In this document: positions 11,513 through 24,213 of the stretch, in pieces
Numbering within the stretch: position 1 is the first letter of the stretch
How the letters are laid out: each line of letters starts with the position of its first letter
Assembly: GCA_029706075.1 (NCBI GenBank)
Contig: JAINUG010000174.1
Location: 930,001 to 994,000, forward strand
Source of the DNA: Aldrovandia affinis
Taxonomy: Eukaryota; Chordata; Actinopteri; Notacanthiformes; Halosauridae
Reading direction: 5' to 3'
Length of the DNA: 64,000 bases
Notes under the pieces: model-generated
Told to the model about the DNA's origin: nothing
The model's database searches: none
The model's input: only the letters and a program-made list of their open reading frames with translations
Made by a program: the position numbers and the translations under genes

Positions 11513-13016
11513 GGGCCCTATTTTGGTGAATTAGGACGGTGTCGGTAACGCAGACACAAAGCAAAGACGGTGGCGCTTTAGGGCGTGTCTAACGCAATTT
11601 CGGTAATTCCGTGATTTAGGACGATAGCGCACCTCCGGCGCAGTTGTAAAAGAGGTTGGATTAACTTTTAAAAATACATGTGGGTGTGGTGGGGGTTTGG
11701 TTTCATAATGGCCAATCAGACCACCTATTTTATATTCCTTTAAATACCAGTGCGCTAACACTATAGCAAATTGGCAATTTCCTCACATGGATGACAGTTT
11801 TGCGCGGCTGCGCCAGGAGCGCTTCTCAAAAGCGGAGAGCGAGGAGGTGCGGAAAAGTTGGCGCGCGAATCAGAGGGGGAAAACAAGGCGCACATTAATT
11901 TGTTATTTTCATGATTTTAGTTTATATTTTGAGACCTACATTGTTAAAAGAAAGTGTTTTATTTTACCATCTCTTTTTTCCTTTTTTGTAGGCTTTCCAA
12001 CTTAAAAAACAACGTTTCTTTTCTTCTAACTTAATGTAATTGTTAAATAGAAAGCAATAAATAAAAAAACTCACAACTGCAACTAGGCCTGTTTAATTTA
12101 TGTCCGTCATGCAGTAGGCCTACATCCGTCACCCTGGAGTGTGCATCACAAACCACCTGGATATTAATGCAGTGGACCCCCTTCCGATTCACATAAATGA
12201 TACCGTGATCAGATGGTGCACGCAACTGCACATGTGTGCAAGGAATCCACATTGCGTATAAAAACCCTGTTTAGTTCTCTGCTGGCTGTCGGGTGTAGGA
12301 AAAGTAATGAACTAATTTGCATGTTGGACAAGACTGGAAGAAACTGCATGTACAGCCGAACTGATAGCCGTCTGGCCAACACCGGCTATCAAACCCAGGG
12401 TATAGCTCACGGTATTGCCTTCAGCGTCCAATTATGTACTCCATTTTCTGTAGTGCAAATGTAAAGAATAAAACCCTTTCACATAAGAAAAACAATGTGC
12501 ATACAAACATATATTTATTTAACAGGTGTATCTTACTGAACGGTAGTGATGGATGGCCTGCTGGCTTCAGTCTTTCATGTCCGTGCATTGAATAACCACA
12601 AGCTGTGGTGAAATAGTTTTTAGCTTAATTGATTATGCTTGCAAGTTACCCATGGATTGGACGATTTGCCTCAATGGGAGGGGAAATTCACAATATTCAC
12701 AAAACATTCTCATGTGATTTCAGATAACCGTATGTTCATATATGGGCATCAATAAAGTCACTAAATTGCACAGAGCGCCAGCGTTTGCGCTAAGAGGTGG
12801 TCTAGTTGGATGTTAACGCAAACTCATTATTTGACACCAAACTTGAATAGCCAAGCCCGACTGTTTTCATTGTCACACCCCCTATTGCGCTGCCCAACCC
12901 ATAGTCACGCAAACGCCTTCATTGCGCACCACAAAATTGCCAAACTCGGCGGAGATGGGAAATATTCCATTTGCGACAGACGAAACTGGCAATTCGCCTG
13001 CATGAAAATAGGGCCC
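11513..13016 (-). mobile_element. PIF/Harbinger transposon, decayed, with TTA target duplication
   Basis: The element starts GGGCCCTATTTTGGTG and ends CATGAAAATAGGGCCC, so the outer 12 bases are perfect inverted repeats. TTA stands on both sides (11510-11512 and 13017-13019), the 3-bp target duplication typical of PIF/Harbinger. Minus-strand 12043-12252 encodes a transposase fragment of the HARBI1 type. The element is 1504 bp, about half the usual autonomous size. A plus-strand open stretch at 11787 (MDDSFARLRQERFSKAESEE) has no match I recognise. Confidence 0.85.
12043..12252 (-). pseudogene. Harbinger (HARBI1-like) transposase fragment
   Basis: Contains CTHVQLRAPSDHG, then YVNRKGVHCINIQVVCDA and RVTDVGLLHDG. 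This matches the DDE nuclease core of PIF/Harbinger transposases, where 'DGTH-x-x-I-x-x-P' is followed by 'x-NRKG-x-H-S-I-N-x-Q' and a conserved 'D'. The aspartate of the expected DGTH/DCTH motif is replaced by P in PCTH. Only about 60 residues are open, so the gene is dead. Confidence 0.8.
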
Positions 13017-13429
13017 TTAGAGTCATTGTTGGCCTCACAGTACCTTCCCTCACAAGTCGCTTCCTTGTTTGGTCACTGAGTTTGGAGGGACAGCCTTTTC
13101 TAGGTAGGGTCTGGGTGGTATGATGCAGCTTCCACTTCTTGATTATTGAGCCAACAGTGAACATCCAAACATTTTTTATGTATCCTTCTCCTAATCTATG
13201 CCTTTTGATAACCATATCACTGGCTTCCTGAGAAGCTTTGGTCTTCTTTTTTGTGTCATTCCTTAAAATTCACTACCCGACCAAAGACAGGTGTTTCTGA
13301 ATAAGGTTCTTTTAATCCTGAAATCGTGACAGTCACTGTTATGGCACACAGACAGAGGCCAATCAACTCATTGTGTTTTGCACCTACATTATCTTTCAGC
13401 TGCTAGGGCACAGGGTTTGAATACTTTTC

Positions 13430-16400
13430 CATTTTTATTTCATTTTAAGTATCTATATACTTTTTCTCACTTATTATTTTTTTTAATGTGTGGAGTGGGT
13501 TGTATTTGTAACAGATAAAATAAAAGAGTTATAAATGAAAGCTTGAAAATTGTCTGAATAAATAAGTGGCTATGTAGCTAGCTAAGGTAGAGCTTAGCTA
13601 GCTATCTTTAGCTAAGTGATTGGTATTTATCTCTGTCACCACTATAAGCAAATTAGTTTGTCTAGCGAGCAATATCACTCATAGCAATGGCTATATGAAC
13701 AACCCAAACACAGAAAACTATTATAGCCAAATAAAGACTGCATAGTTCTATGCTTTACAACTGGTCGACTAAGTAACCTAACATAGATAGCTGTGAATAC
13801 AATTTTTGAACTGCTAGTGCTCTGGGAGTATAAAATCTCTAAATGTCATTGTGAAGAAGTAATGCGATTGCTATAACATTGCTTTAGTGGGCTGCTTGTC
13901 ACTGCCATTTTGGCTCTAAATAATGGCTCTTAACAATGGCTTTGTGTGTTGCAATGGCTTCCAGTTTCCAGGATTATTGTACTGAAGTGTGCCCTGCAAA
14001 CACAAAAGCTAACTTTTCACCATTCATTTTGAAATGAGTCAACTGTAATAAAAACTGTGGCACATGAAACTCGTGTTTTTCGTCAGTGCACTGGCACTGG
14101 TAAATCCAACATGCTCTAATTTGTGAGAAACTGTATCACGCTATAAAAAGATTGTGAACAGCCCAAAAGTAATGATTTTCACTCAATCAAATCAAACAGA
14201 TTAGTATGGAATTTTGAAGATTATTTTCAATAGTATAGTAAAAAATGCTGTGGAACCACTAACTAATATACTATTATAACATGATTTATAGGTTTGAAGG
14301 TTGATATGATTTATAACTATGAATGTTCAGCATGGATAAAAATGACCTACTTTTTAGAAATAAATAAATTTATAGACAGCTCCTGGGATGTGTATCCAAC
14401 TGACGCACATGTCTTTAGTCTGGATTGTGTCCTGACCACGCCAGCACTGACTGTGGTGGAAGTCCAATAGGGTGACACAAAATGAACCTTTAGACCGCAA
14501 TAAAAAAAAATCCAAAATCAAATGAACATCAGATATCTAATCTAATGATTATGTTTCATAGGAGAAAGCAGCACTAAAGTGATCCAGTAAAAGGGAAAAC
14601 ATGTCTCCTCTTTTTTTGAATTTCCCAGAAGTGAGAGGTAACACTTCCATGAAGGGACCTACCTAAGAATGATCTAGGCCATGAATCAATCAAATGCACT
14701 TGTCACTTTAAGGAGATATGCAATTCAATCACATTAAATAAACCTTCCAGTATTAGTATTAGTATTTTCTCGCATCAGCGCAAAAAGGTGGAGGAAGTCT
14801 GAGGTTATGTAGTCTGAGGACAACATTGGTTGTACCTGATTAGTCAAGCTGTAATAAACATACCTGCCTTTTCATGACAAAAGTGTCTGTTTGGGTTGTA
14901 TATTTATAGCTAAATTTACCTCAATGTTTACATCTCTGTACCGCAGCATTAGGAAGATTGTTGCTTCTTTTCTGGTAGTGTAGGTGTTCCTACTGTCCTG
15001 GATATTAAATACAATTTTAATTAATGCATGAAATAATTAGTAAAAATAAGCATTATTTTGAAAAACAAAATGTATCTGCAAACATATACAAGGCCAGTTA
15101 AATCCAAATAGATATATCCAAATATTTATATCATGTTAATTCTATGTAATATTTTGGTTATTCTGTAAATTGGTTATTTTTCAAGAATAATATAGCTACT
15201 TTGTTGATCTGTTCTTCTATTGTGTTGCATTTAGCGTTATTGCTCTGCAATGTGTGAATGTGATTTAAAAAGAGAAACAAGCATAATGGTTATTACATGT
15301 CTGAGGAACCGTTTGGCAAGTTGACATAAAACATGTTCTGATACTCGCAAGAACATGTTTTCTGTGTTCATTACAAATGTAGCCTATTAAAATCTGCCAC
15401 GGTTAAAAACACAAACGTTTGCATTCGGCTTTCATTGCAATAACTCATACAGTTTATTTGCTTTATTTCATTTTCTCCTGCCTGCAAAATATTTAGTTAA
15501 TGACAGACTTGTGGACTCATAAGGGAGTTATTGGTTGATTTTACAGGATATGAACAGGTATGGAAGAGACACCAAACGCTTTAAAATGGCGAAGTGAGTT
15601 AGATTTAATCTAAGGGGTCAACATTTTCAGGAGCAATACATAACACTGTCATAAACACAGCATACAGATGAATAAAAAAATGATACAGACTGTCAAAGTA
15701 TCATATCATATAAGCAACACTACCAGGACATGTTTTGGAATGATTTTTATGATTATCAGTTCTGATTTGGTATGTCATTGTAAAACAATATTTGTAATCA
15801 ATAGTGATATAGCATACCCTATGGCAATCTATGGCAGTTTATATATGCAGTTGTTATGTAAGAACTTACCCTTTGTACATGTCAAATTGTGCTATGCAAT
15901 AAATGCCCTGTGCATTGCAGCAAATGGTTGGTACTGAGAAGGTGTGGTTTGTGCCAGTTTTAGTTACATTACTGTTGCTTTCTTCCGTTCACCTGGGATG
16001 TTAGGTGAAGCAGACTCTTAAAGGCTAATCTAGAATTAGAACTAAAATACTGTAATGAAATCTGAAGCTGAGAAAGAGTGAACACTGAAAATGAAAGGCT
16101 TCCGGCAAAGAATTTGGAAGGCTGCGTACATGTCAAAATTATGGAAAATATATTAAAAATAAAATTTACAATGACAGAGCTTGGATCTTAAGTAAGGAAA
16201 CATTTATTGAATGAATCTGTAGGCATATTAACTGCTGCTGTACTTCTAGCTCAGTTATATCAGTGTTTTCATCTGTGCATGTGTGAATATCAGTTATCTG
16301 AATCAGTATATTTTGAGTCAAAGACGAATCTGTTTTGAAATGGTTGATATTCACGCATAATATTTGTAGGAGATGGATATGCATTTCCCAATAGGCAAAT

Positions 16401-18020
16401 TACCTTTTCTGTCATTTCTCTCTCCAGTACAAGTTGACGACTCAATTTGGAATAAAAAGATCATATCAGAAATAGTGCTTACTCGATTTACATGGCTTTT
16501 CATCTTTCAAGAAAGTTTTGTTTGTTGCATGGAAGATAACATGGAAAAAAAGAAGAAAAAGAACTTGCTTAATCTTCTCCCTTGAACTTAAATGTAAATA
16601 TTTGAAGTTGAAACATGTTGGGAGATTGTACAAAGATATCAGTAGACAAATATATATTTGGTACAGTAATATTTATTCTACTATTTGTCAGTACTCCAAT
16701 AATATTACGTGCTAACTGTGTCCTCACAATGATCCAATATAAAATAAAATAAATATATAGAAGGAGAAGACTTGACAAACCCATGGTGGACTGAGACCCT
16801 CAGCGACCTTCACTGGCCTTGTTAAATGAAGTTGTGACTTGCTGAAGGAAGTTAATTAGCTTAGGATCATCATCACTTAAGATGTAGACAAAAGCCTTAG
16901 CAATATTAATTACCTCTGCAGTGTAACCTTTTCTCGTCAGCTTCCATTTCCTTACCACTACACTATATATGCTTTTCCCCTATAATAAGATTGTGTTGGA
17001 TATGAAAATAACATAATTAAAAAGGCTTCTACCACATTCAAATCCACCAAAACAAGTTAAATAGCTGCGATGCATTGTCTGAAAATGTTGCTTTGTTTAC
17101 CATGAAATTTCACAAAACACCAGCACCTCAGGGTACCAACATCATTTCATGACTACAAAAGATACCGTAATTATATGTGTCCTCTTCCTGTTTTTTGTCC
17201 ATGCTATGTTGTATCTCCGAGCTCAACAAAACATCTTTCCAGCTATATCTTTCTGGTCTGCCATGATCTCCCTGTTAACCAGTGTGTCCATATGAAATTG
17301 TAGGCTTTGACGGTGGTTGCATGCAGAGGTATTGCTAGCTTTAAGAGGAGCACATACAGCCAATGGGAGAACATGTACTGGTTTGAAACACACATTTATG
17401 TTTTTTTATATGGTCGAATGTCAAATGTGACTGAAATAAGAGCAGAGTGCACCAATTCAGCAAATATTTACATAGGGACTAAAACATTATTGCAAAAAAA
17501 GAAACCACACACTTACACTCTTCACTCATACTATTCAAATTGAAGCTGCTTATGTCTTTCGATGGCCCATAAACCATCAATTTATGAGCTAAATGCATCA
17601 GTACCATTATCTTTTGCAAATAGACAGTTTAAGCATTTCTATTTAAAACCAAGAGTGCACAAAACACTATCAAAGGTACTTGCTGTTTAAGCTCCTAGGC
17701 TTGGCAAACTGTGTGGTGCAACATTAAATCAAACAGATTGCCATGTTTAACAAAACAGTCACTCCAATGTCAAAGAAAGAAAATCTAAATTCCAAAGAAG
17801 ACAGGCAATCCAATGACACCAAAGCACAAAAGAATGCGTTACCTTAAAACGCACTGAGCCTTTGAAAAAGCCTATGAAGGCTGTCTTATGCTGGAGCCCC
17901 TCTGGTAAAACAATAACAAAAACACTCTGATGCTTTTCTGGTGACAAAAAGGACCTCCAGGACCAGCAGGAGCTGTGTGGTATGACAGTCACGCAAACAA
18001 TGGCTCTATTCTAAAAGGCT
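13430..18020. other. Long AT-rich noncoding stretch
   Basis: No genes recognised over about 4.6 kb. Palindromic GCTAGC/TAGCTA clusters at 13570-13615. All open frames are short, AT-driven and lack homology I recognise. Confidence 0.4.
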
Positions 18021-18072
18021 TTCCAAGTCATGATGGTAGCAATGAGTTCCAAGTCATGATGGTAGCAATGAG
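18021..18072 (+). repeat. 26-bp tandem duplication
   Basis: A 26-bp unit (starting TTCCAAGTCATGATGGTAGC) occurs twice head to tail at 18021-18046 and 18047-18072 with no mismatch, implying a recent slippage event. Confidence 0.9.
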
Positions 18073-18263
18073 GTCCAAAGATCCTTTATAGTGACATCAT
18101 ACAACACTATTTATGCTTTATACTGAAAATTATGTTCCAGCCAACCAGATTTCCTTCGCAGAACCAGGAAGGAACACAGAGTGTGTAGTCTCCCTGATTA
18201 ATTGTCTTTGGTTTTAGAATAGCCATTTGAAATTGACTTCACGACTACCCCCACTGCTCATAC

Positions 18264-18946
18264 TATTCATGGGCATCCCGGCTCTTTTGGGTGAGCTGGT
18301 TCACTCGGCTGCATTCACCAAAAAGAGCTGGATCATTTGGAAGAGCTGGAACATTGGTCAAAATAATGATTTCTGATTGGCTGTTGTGCACATCAAATAA
18401 TTCAAATCAAATCATTCATGTTTGCTGGCATTTTTACTAAATAAGAATAAAATGCATGTGTATATTTCAAGAATATATGGTTTTAATTACTCGATTTTTT
18501 TCAGACTGTTAGCAAATTATGTGATTTCTTAGGAAAGAAAATGCTGTATGTATTTGAAATGGTAGTCAAAATAGTTGATTGGCATGTGTAAATATGCTGT
18601 CTGTTGCACATGCACATAAAGCTTGGTTCTTGCTGAGTGCACTATCATGAACATGCCACAGCTCGCTCCCTGTCTGTCCCGTGCTTCCAGTCTGGATACG
18701 ATCCATCACATTGATTGGGCCTAAATAGGCGAAAAAGACACTGGATCTGCTGTTGTACACGCCAGTCACTGAAATAGTTCAAGGGGAAGGTAAAGTAGGC
18801 GGACAATCTTTGGGCAGCGCTAAAAAAGCAATGCGTGAATCCGGCAGCCGAATGAATGGCTCTTTCACCGAGGTGACTCTGTTCCCTACGTCCACTGAAA
18901 AGAGCTGTTCAAAAATAGTCGTTCGTTCGTGAAAGGCCCATCACTA
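18264..18946. mobile_element. Nonautonomous hAT element with 8-bp target duplication
   Basis: GCTCATAC stands at 18256-18263 and again at 18947-18954, an 8-bp direct repeat as made by hAT transposases. The ends are TATTCATGGGC and, inverted, TAGTGATGGGC. Subterminal blocks carry the CGGCTCTTTT, GGCTCTTTCACCGAG and AAAAGAGCTG motifs typical of a fish hAT family. No transposase is encoded in its 683 bp, so it would have been mobilised by another copy. Confidence 0.85.
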
Positions 18947-18954
18947 GCTCATAC

Positions 18955-20228
18955 ACCTGCATTCTGTTACAAACGGCAGATGTCTCCCAGACGAATAAAG
19001 ACAGAAATCATTCTGACGCAAAGCTAAATAAAGGCATGGCAAGTAATTCACAACTCAGCTGCTGCAGAGGCTATGAGTGATAATGGCCCACTTGGCACCA
19101 CGAACATGTACATGACACAAGTCAGATATTTTTGTGATGCAAGATTTTTTAAATACAAGATCATTTTTCAGACTTACTCTATTATTATTTTAAGAAGATG
19201 GCGTTTACATGAGTGAAGATTTAGGATTATGTTTAATGTAATCTAATCTCTTTCAAAAGATGATAGACGAAGGGGCCAGTCTACTGAGGGGTAAATTTGG
19301 TGTGAGAGGCAATTACCGCTGCCTGAGGAAGACCAGTTTGATTGAACGATATTGTTTGAGTGCTGTACTCTGTTCCGTTAACTGCATTGGAGTATAAGTG
19401 TATTTTCTAAATAAAGAGACTGTCCTCTGTGCCTCCTATGTATGAAGCATTTACCTGCTTGAACAGTCACTTCTTGCCCATTCTCCTTGGTTTAAGTCTT
19501 TACCATGAAGAGCAGTGCACTGCACCACAGTATGATCTTTGACCGGCTGCACTGTGCTGCTCTGAAAAGTCTGTGTTTGACATCAGCATCTCCATGTATG
19601 AATCAAGCTTGGGCAGTTCTGCAAGTTTTCTCAGGATACCAGTTTGAACAATAATGGAGACCAACTTGGTACACATTTGACTGCCAAAAATGTAGAGGCG
19701 GTAGAAGTTGTATTCATGATCAGCAGCCATTGCTGTGACTCAGGAGAATGTCCACTAAAACCTTGGCAACTTGACTGAAATAAATCAATAAATCCAAGAC
19801 CATAATTTATTTTGAGTCTTTTTAAACAATTAAGGTTAATAATACTTGTTTTACTGGGTTATATTTGAATGTTACATGCGAGAGCGTAGTATGCACCAGA
19901 ATACGTGACATTTCATCTTTTTCTTTGGCTCTTAACCTTATACTGTATGATGTTCACATCTTGGTCGCACTACCAGGTTCACCAGTCCTATGAGTGGTTC
20001 TCTACACTCTTTTGCTGTTTAGTATACTACTAAACTACGAAATAATAGCATTTAGTAGTTTAGTTTAGTTAACTTTCAATTATAGCTTTTGATATGGGTC
20101 TGTATTTCAAAGTCATCAGGACGTGCACAGGTTTTTCAACCAGGGCACACTTTACTATCTGTGGTCCGACTGAGGTACTGGAAACAAATGTGGATAATAA
20201 TTTACTAAAGTGTGTCTTATATACACTA
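18955..20228. other. Noncoding stretch
   Basis: No gene recognised. A segment at 19310-19430 ending in an AATAAA-like signal (TAAATAAAGAGACTG) resembles the 3' tail of a retroelement, but the family is not clear. A 76-residue open stretch on the minus strand at 19500-19730 has no match I recognise. Confidence 0.35.
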
Positions 20229-20330
20229 CTGGTATATAGGTTAGGTTTGGTAACCTAAACTTTTTTTTATTTTATTTTTTTACCTCGTTTAAATTTCAGT
20301 AAAAACTGGAAAATGGGGATGTTCTAAAAC
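20229..20330 (+). mobile_element. Tc1 terminal fragment
   Basis: Shares GGTAACCTAAACTTTTTTTT and CAGTAAAAACTGGAAAATGG with the end of the Tc1 at 29700-30356. It stops at GTTCTAAAAC, where the SINE begins. Confidence 0.75.
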
Positions 20331-20580
20331 GCCACCAGGGGGCGGCGATTGGCTGTCCGCCCCAGGGAGAAGGGAGGGAGGCCGACATGAAGTTCGCTGC
20401 GCACAGGAGTGGCTCTGGAGTACCGGAGTTGTGGTCGACAGCTTGGCGAGTGCCTTCTCAGAGGAGACTACTGGTCACTGGGCTACGGCAGTGAACTCAC
20501 AATATGAGGGGGGGATTGACATGAAAAATAGAGGGTGTAATTGGCTAATAAATTGTGAGAAAAAGGGATAAAATCTAAAA
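20331..20580 (+). repeat. SINE, 5' truncated
   Basis: Begins inside the shared body (GCCACCAGGGGGCGGCGATT), followed by GGCTCTGGAGTACCGGAGTT, GTGGTCGACAGCTTGGCGAG and the tail GGGATTGACATGAAAAATAG with AGGGATAAAATC. It abuts the Tc1 end exactly at the point where that end is broken, so insertion into, or recombination with, the Tc1 is likely. Confidence 0.8.
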
Positions 20581-21650
20581 CAAATTCTTAAAAAACACCA
20601 AATTAACTAAAAATCAAGACACCGTCTAACGAAGACAGTGAACTGAGGAACTGCTCAAATAGCATTGCTAGCATTAGCTATGTCAGCCAGCCAGCTTGTT
20701 AATGAAAAATAAATGTTAGTGAACTAAGTCTGTCTTTTCAAGATTTATAGCCTCTGTGTTTGGTTCCGTGTAAATCAGCAACGCATCACATAGCTGTGCA
20801 AATCAAGGCAGAAAAACAAATGTAGATTGAGCCCAGTCCTTGCTAATTTAAGCAAGTTAATCTTTTTGACAGAAACACATGAAGAGGTAATGCGTGCTTT
20901 GAGAATGAAACAGACACGTGTTGCTTGTATCATTAGCAACGCAAATGTGTTCAAATGTGCTCAGCGCAGGCTGGGCCCTATAGTCACAGGTTTCTTGACT
21001 TGGGTGGGTGGGTTTAAGTCAGCCACGGTTCTTTAGATCACTGCTGCACCGTTGCATGGTTGTGGTTGGCACAGCAGTGAATCAAGAAGCATGGTTGTTC
21101 ATTCCAAATTGGGGAGAGGAGAATAGGAAAACAAATAAATACATACATAAATAGCAGCATTACATAATACATAACTATCAGTTGCTATAAGCCGGTCATA
21201 TTGCTTACGTATGCTTAGGACAAGGCCTGTGTCCATCAATTAGAGGTCACTTCAGGTGACTTACCAAAGTGCACCCCACTTTATAGCTAGGTTTGAAATA
21301 TCTCATTGTTTAAGCCAATTTAAAAACATCATCTTGGGTTTGAGGAAGCTATGCGCAGGCTTAAGCAGCAGCAGCAGCAGCAACACTAGCAGTCTCAAAG
21401 TTTGCAGCCTTAGTGAATTATTTGCACAGTATAATATTAATATCTCACATGATTAAATTATCATAGCATAGATTTGTTGCAGCCACAACATTAAGCAGAA
21501 CAAAATACTTTATAATTATTTGAAACATTTTAGAAAGGTTACTTGCTGAAACAATAGTATTGCCTGTCCTCTTCTCCTTAATTTTGTTTAAAAAAGTAGC
21601 TCAATTCCTTTTTTTATATTTTATTTTCTGTTTATTATTATGCTTTTATT
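20581..21650. other. Noncoding stretch
   Basis: No gene recognised. Short (AGC)6 run at about 21362-21380. Confidence 0.35.
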
Positions 21651-21651
21651 C

Positions 21652-21868
21652 CCCATTTTTGTCCCTATTTTTAGTTACCAATTATACCCTCTCTTTTTCA
21701 TGTAAATTATCCCCACTCGTAGAGAGAGAGAGGTCGCTGCCGTAGTCCTGAGACCGGTAGTGGATGCTGTACTGCCTCCTCCAAGCCAGCACCCACCATG
21801 GTCACCATAACACACAGGACCACTCATATATGCAGCGAGTTCATATCGGCTTCCCTTCCCCCGCTCGT
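21652..21868 (-). repeat. SINE, diverged, minus orientation
   Basis: On the minus strand: GCCGATATGAACTCGCTGCA, then CACTACCGGTCTCAGGACTA, CGGCAGCGACCTC and tail GAGAGGGTATAATTGGTAAC. It is closest to the copy at 24424, sharing the GTGTGTTATGGTGA region. Its head is missing. Confidence 0.75.
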
Positions 21869-22027
21869 TTTTTGTATAAATCGAAATGCCCATGTTACAT
21901 TTACAGAATTGGTATTTTTCCAAATAATGTAGAATGATTGCAGTGGCTTTAACTTTTACCAGAACATTGTGAAATCCATTGTTACTGTGTGGTAAAGCAG
22001 GACTGTCAAGGACCCCAGATCACACAA

Positions 22028-22030
<3 letters not shown>

Positions 22031-22070
<40 letters not shown>

Positions 22071-22082
22071 AATAATAATATT
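22031..22082. repeat. (TTA)n/(TAA)n microsatellite, self-complementary
   Basis: About thirteen ATT units followed directly by AATAATAATAATA, so the two halves can pair as a hairpin. Confidence 0.9.
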
Positions 22083-23828
22083 TTGTAACTGGTCATGTCA
22101 AGGGCATGCTATCCTCTGCAATTGTGAGAATGACCTTTGAAGAAGAATCTTGCCACAAGTTAAAGGTCTTAACACCATGTGAAGTATGGGCATATCATAT
22201 ATTAAGCCAATCAACATATGTTCACAGGAACATTTTCACAGTGGTGGAATAAACACTGAGATGCGCTCAGTGTTTATTTATCACTCATTAATGACATTTG
22301 ATGCTACACCACAGGGAAACAAAGGAAAACAAAATCAACAGAATAAAACAGTACATAAGGGAACAAGACAATTGTATATGTAAGAGATTAAACCATATCA
22401 TGCCCTGCATATACAATAATATATGGCACGTCAGGGGTGGTGGTCCATTAACCTAGCTGCAACTAGGCTTCAGATTCTACCTAGTGGTGGCTATTTCACA
22501 TTTAGAGCACAAGCAGGCATTTGGAATAGACATAATGAGCTAGGTAGCTAGCCACACAAGTATTTGCTTTGAGTTTTTGACCGATACTCCCACAATGTAA
22601 GCTGAGTTAACCTAACAGCATTCTGCCACGCTGCACAAACATAAGAGACTATGCGACTGTACTGGTGCCAATAATGAGGATGTAGCCATTTGAGTGTCGC
22701 GCCGGGTCTGTGTAAAGCAGAAACTGATTGCAGAAAAACAGTTCCCGAAAGTGTTTATCTCTTAACTCATTGACTCATTTGCATCATAATCTTGAATACA
22801 CTATACCTAGCTAGTTAATGTTATCTAGCTAACCAGTTAACTAAGCAAGGGCGATCAACAGCCTATCTTGTAATATGAGGAGGTTATCACCAAACAGTTA
22901 TTTCACGGCAAGGCATTATATCTGCAAGGATATTAAAAGCCTGGCTCATGAGGCTAGTTAGCTAGTAATATTGTGTACACGGCTCCTGAGTTTGTTTGAA
23001 TTTGTTTTCACCCCATACTTTATTTGAGAAATAAAGAAGATGGGGTTGAAACGACTGAAGATGCATTGTCCATTCAACAAATAGAATTTGGTTTCCATTG
23101 ATGTCCTCATGTCTGTGTTTGTCATGTCTGCCAATCAAGAAAGAATGTGAGCAAGATACTAGAAATCTCATATAACAAGACGGCAGACTTGTTACACTAT
23201 CCAAAAGATGTGCTATGAATTGCAATTTGCTGGTTTAAATACTGTTGCCGGGAAGATGTGCTGATGGACCAAACAAAAAAAAACACAATTCAGTTACTTT
23301 GTTTTTACTTAGTCTACTGAGGATGATATCAAAATTAGCAATTATTTTTTTCACATGAAATAGCGTTATTGTGAAACGTTAAATGGGGAAGCATCCAAAG
23401 GGACATACCTGCAATTAAATATAGTTATAGTTACATATAGCTGCAAGCAGCTGTATTTAACCTCCCGTTGATCTATTTTATTTGATCAAGTACCAATTAC
23501 AACCTATATGAGACTGAAGTGTATAATCGTCCACTACTTCTAGGCCAAAGAGTTCATTTTTATGTTTGGTGAAATCATTTTTTCAGCCGAATGAACTCAT
23601 TCATTTGCATGTTGGGAACTGTAGTTGCATACTCCCCTGTATCAAACAGCTGCTATTTTTTCATGGAACAATGTCACTGTCAGCAAGACTTGTATCTTTT
23701 GATTCACATTATGTATTTTTTTTATTTTTTATTTATTTAATGATTTTGTTAACACTTTATTCAAAGCTTTGTCAGCAATACAAAAAAGGAAAATATGCAA
23801 TAATAAGTTGTTCAAAATAAATAAATAT
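22083..23828. other. Noncoding stretch
   Basis: No gene recognised. A ZNF143-like motif lies at 23607-23630 (listed separately). Confidence 0.35.
23607..23630 (-). promoter_or_regulatory. ZNF143/THAP11-type motif
   Basis: Minus strand reads GCAACTACAGTTCCCAACAT then GCA. This closely fits the ACTACAATTCCCAGCATGC consensus known for the ZNF143/THAP11 site. Occupancy and target gene are unknown. Confidence 0.4.
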
Positions 23829-24213
23829 GGAGGCCTCCCGGGTGGTCTCGTGGTTACAATGTTCGACGCTGGCCACTACGACCGGGGTTTGATTCCACCG
23901 GCCGTGCCAGAGTCAGCTCTGGCCAGGAGTGCCACCGGGGGCGGCAATTGGCTGTCCGCCACAGGGAGGGGGGTGGGAAGCTGACAGGAAGTTCGCTATG
24001 TACAGGAGTGGCTCTGTAGTACCGGAGTTATGGTCAACAGCCTGGCGAGTGCCGTCTCGGAGGAGACGATACTTCGCCTTTGTCACTACTGGTCTCAGGG
24101 CTATGGCAGCGAACTCACAGTATGGATTGACATGAAAAAATAGATGGTGTAATTGGCCAAAAAATGGCCATGAAAATGTGATAAAATCTGAAACAAATTA
24201 TTTAAAAAATATC
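23829..24213 (+). repeat. tRNA-Glu-derived SINE, near full length
   Basis: Head CTCCCGGGTGGTCTCGTGGT (A box) and GGGGTTTGATTCC (B box) strongly resembles tRNA-Glu. The body follows: GAGTGCCACCGGGGGCGGCA, TTGGCTGTCCGCCACAGGGA, CAGGAGTGGCTCTGTAGTAC, TCGGAGGAGACGATACTTCG, then tail GGATTGACATGAAAAAATAG and a run with GATAAAATCTGAAAC. It is the most complete copy of its family in the window and gives the reference order of parts. Confidence 0.85.

Larger units (their letters stand above)
10955..13429 (-). mobile_element. Tc1-type transposon split by a Harbinger insertion
   Basis: Left end TACAGTGCCTTGTAAAAGTA (from 10953) and right end GGGTTTGAATACTTTTCC near 13412-13429 mark the two inverted ends; the outermost right bases are lost. 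On the minus strand the transposase is read in two blocks: an N-terminal part at 13020-13215 (VGSIIKKWKLHHTTQTLP, SDQTRKRLVREGTVRPTMTL) and a central part at 11080-11268 ([29 protein letters not shown]). Position 11513-13016 is a later insertion. The copy begins within a few bases of the Tc1 at 10423-10948, in a run of TA repeats. Confidence 0.85.

Noticed and set aside
11787-12005. Plus-strand open frame within the Harbinger element as a second transposon gene
   Set aside because: Harbinger elements often carry a Myb-like gene, but no such domain is visible in this frame.
19290-19430. Retroelement 3' tail with polyadenylation-like signal
   Set aside because: The end resembles several unrelated retroelement tails; not enough to name a family or set borders.
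19500-19730. 76-residue minus-strand open frame with protein-like composition
   Set aside because: I recognise no family, and no splice sites or neighbouring exons support it.
23830-23905. tRNA-Glu gene
   Set aside because: The A and B boxes are present, but the acceptor and anticodon stems are disrupted and a SINE body follows directly.
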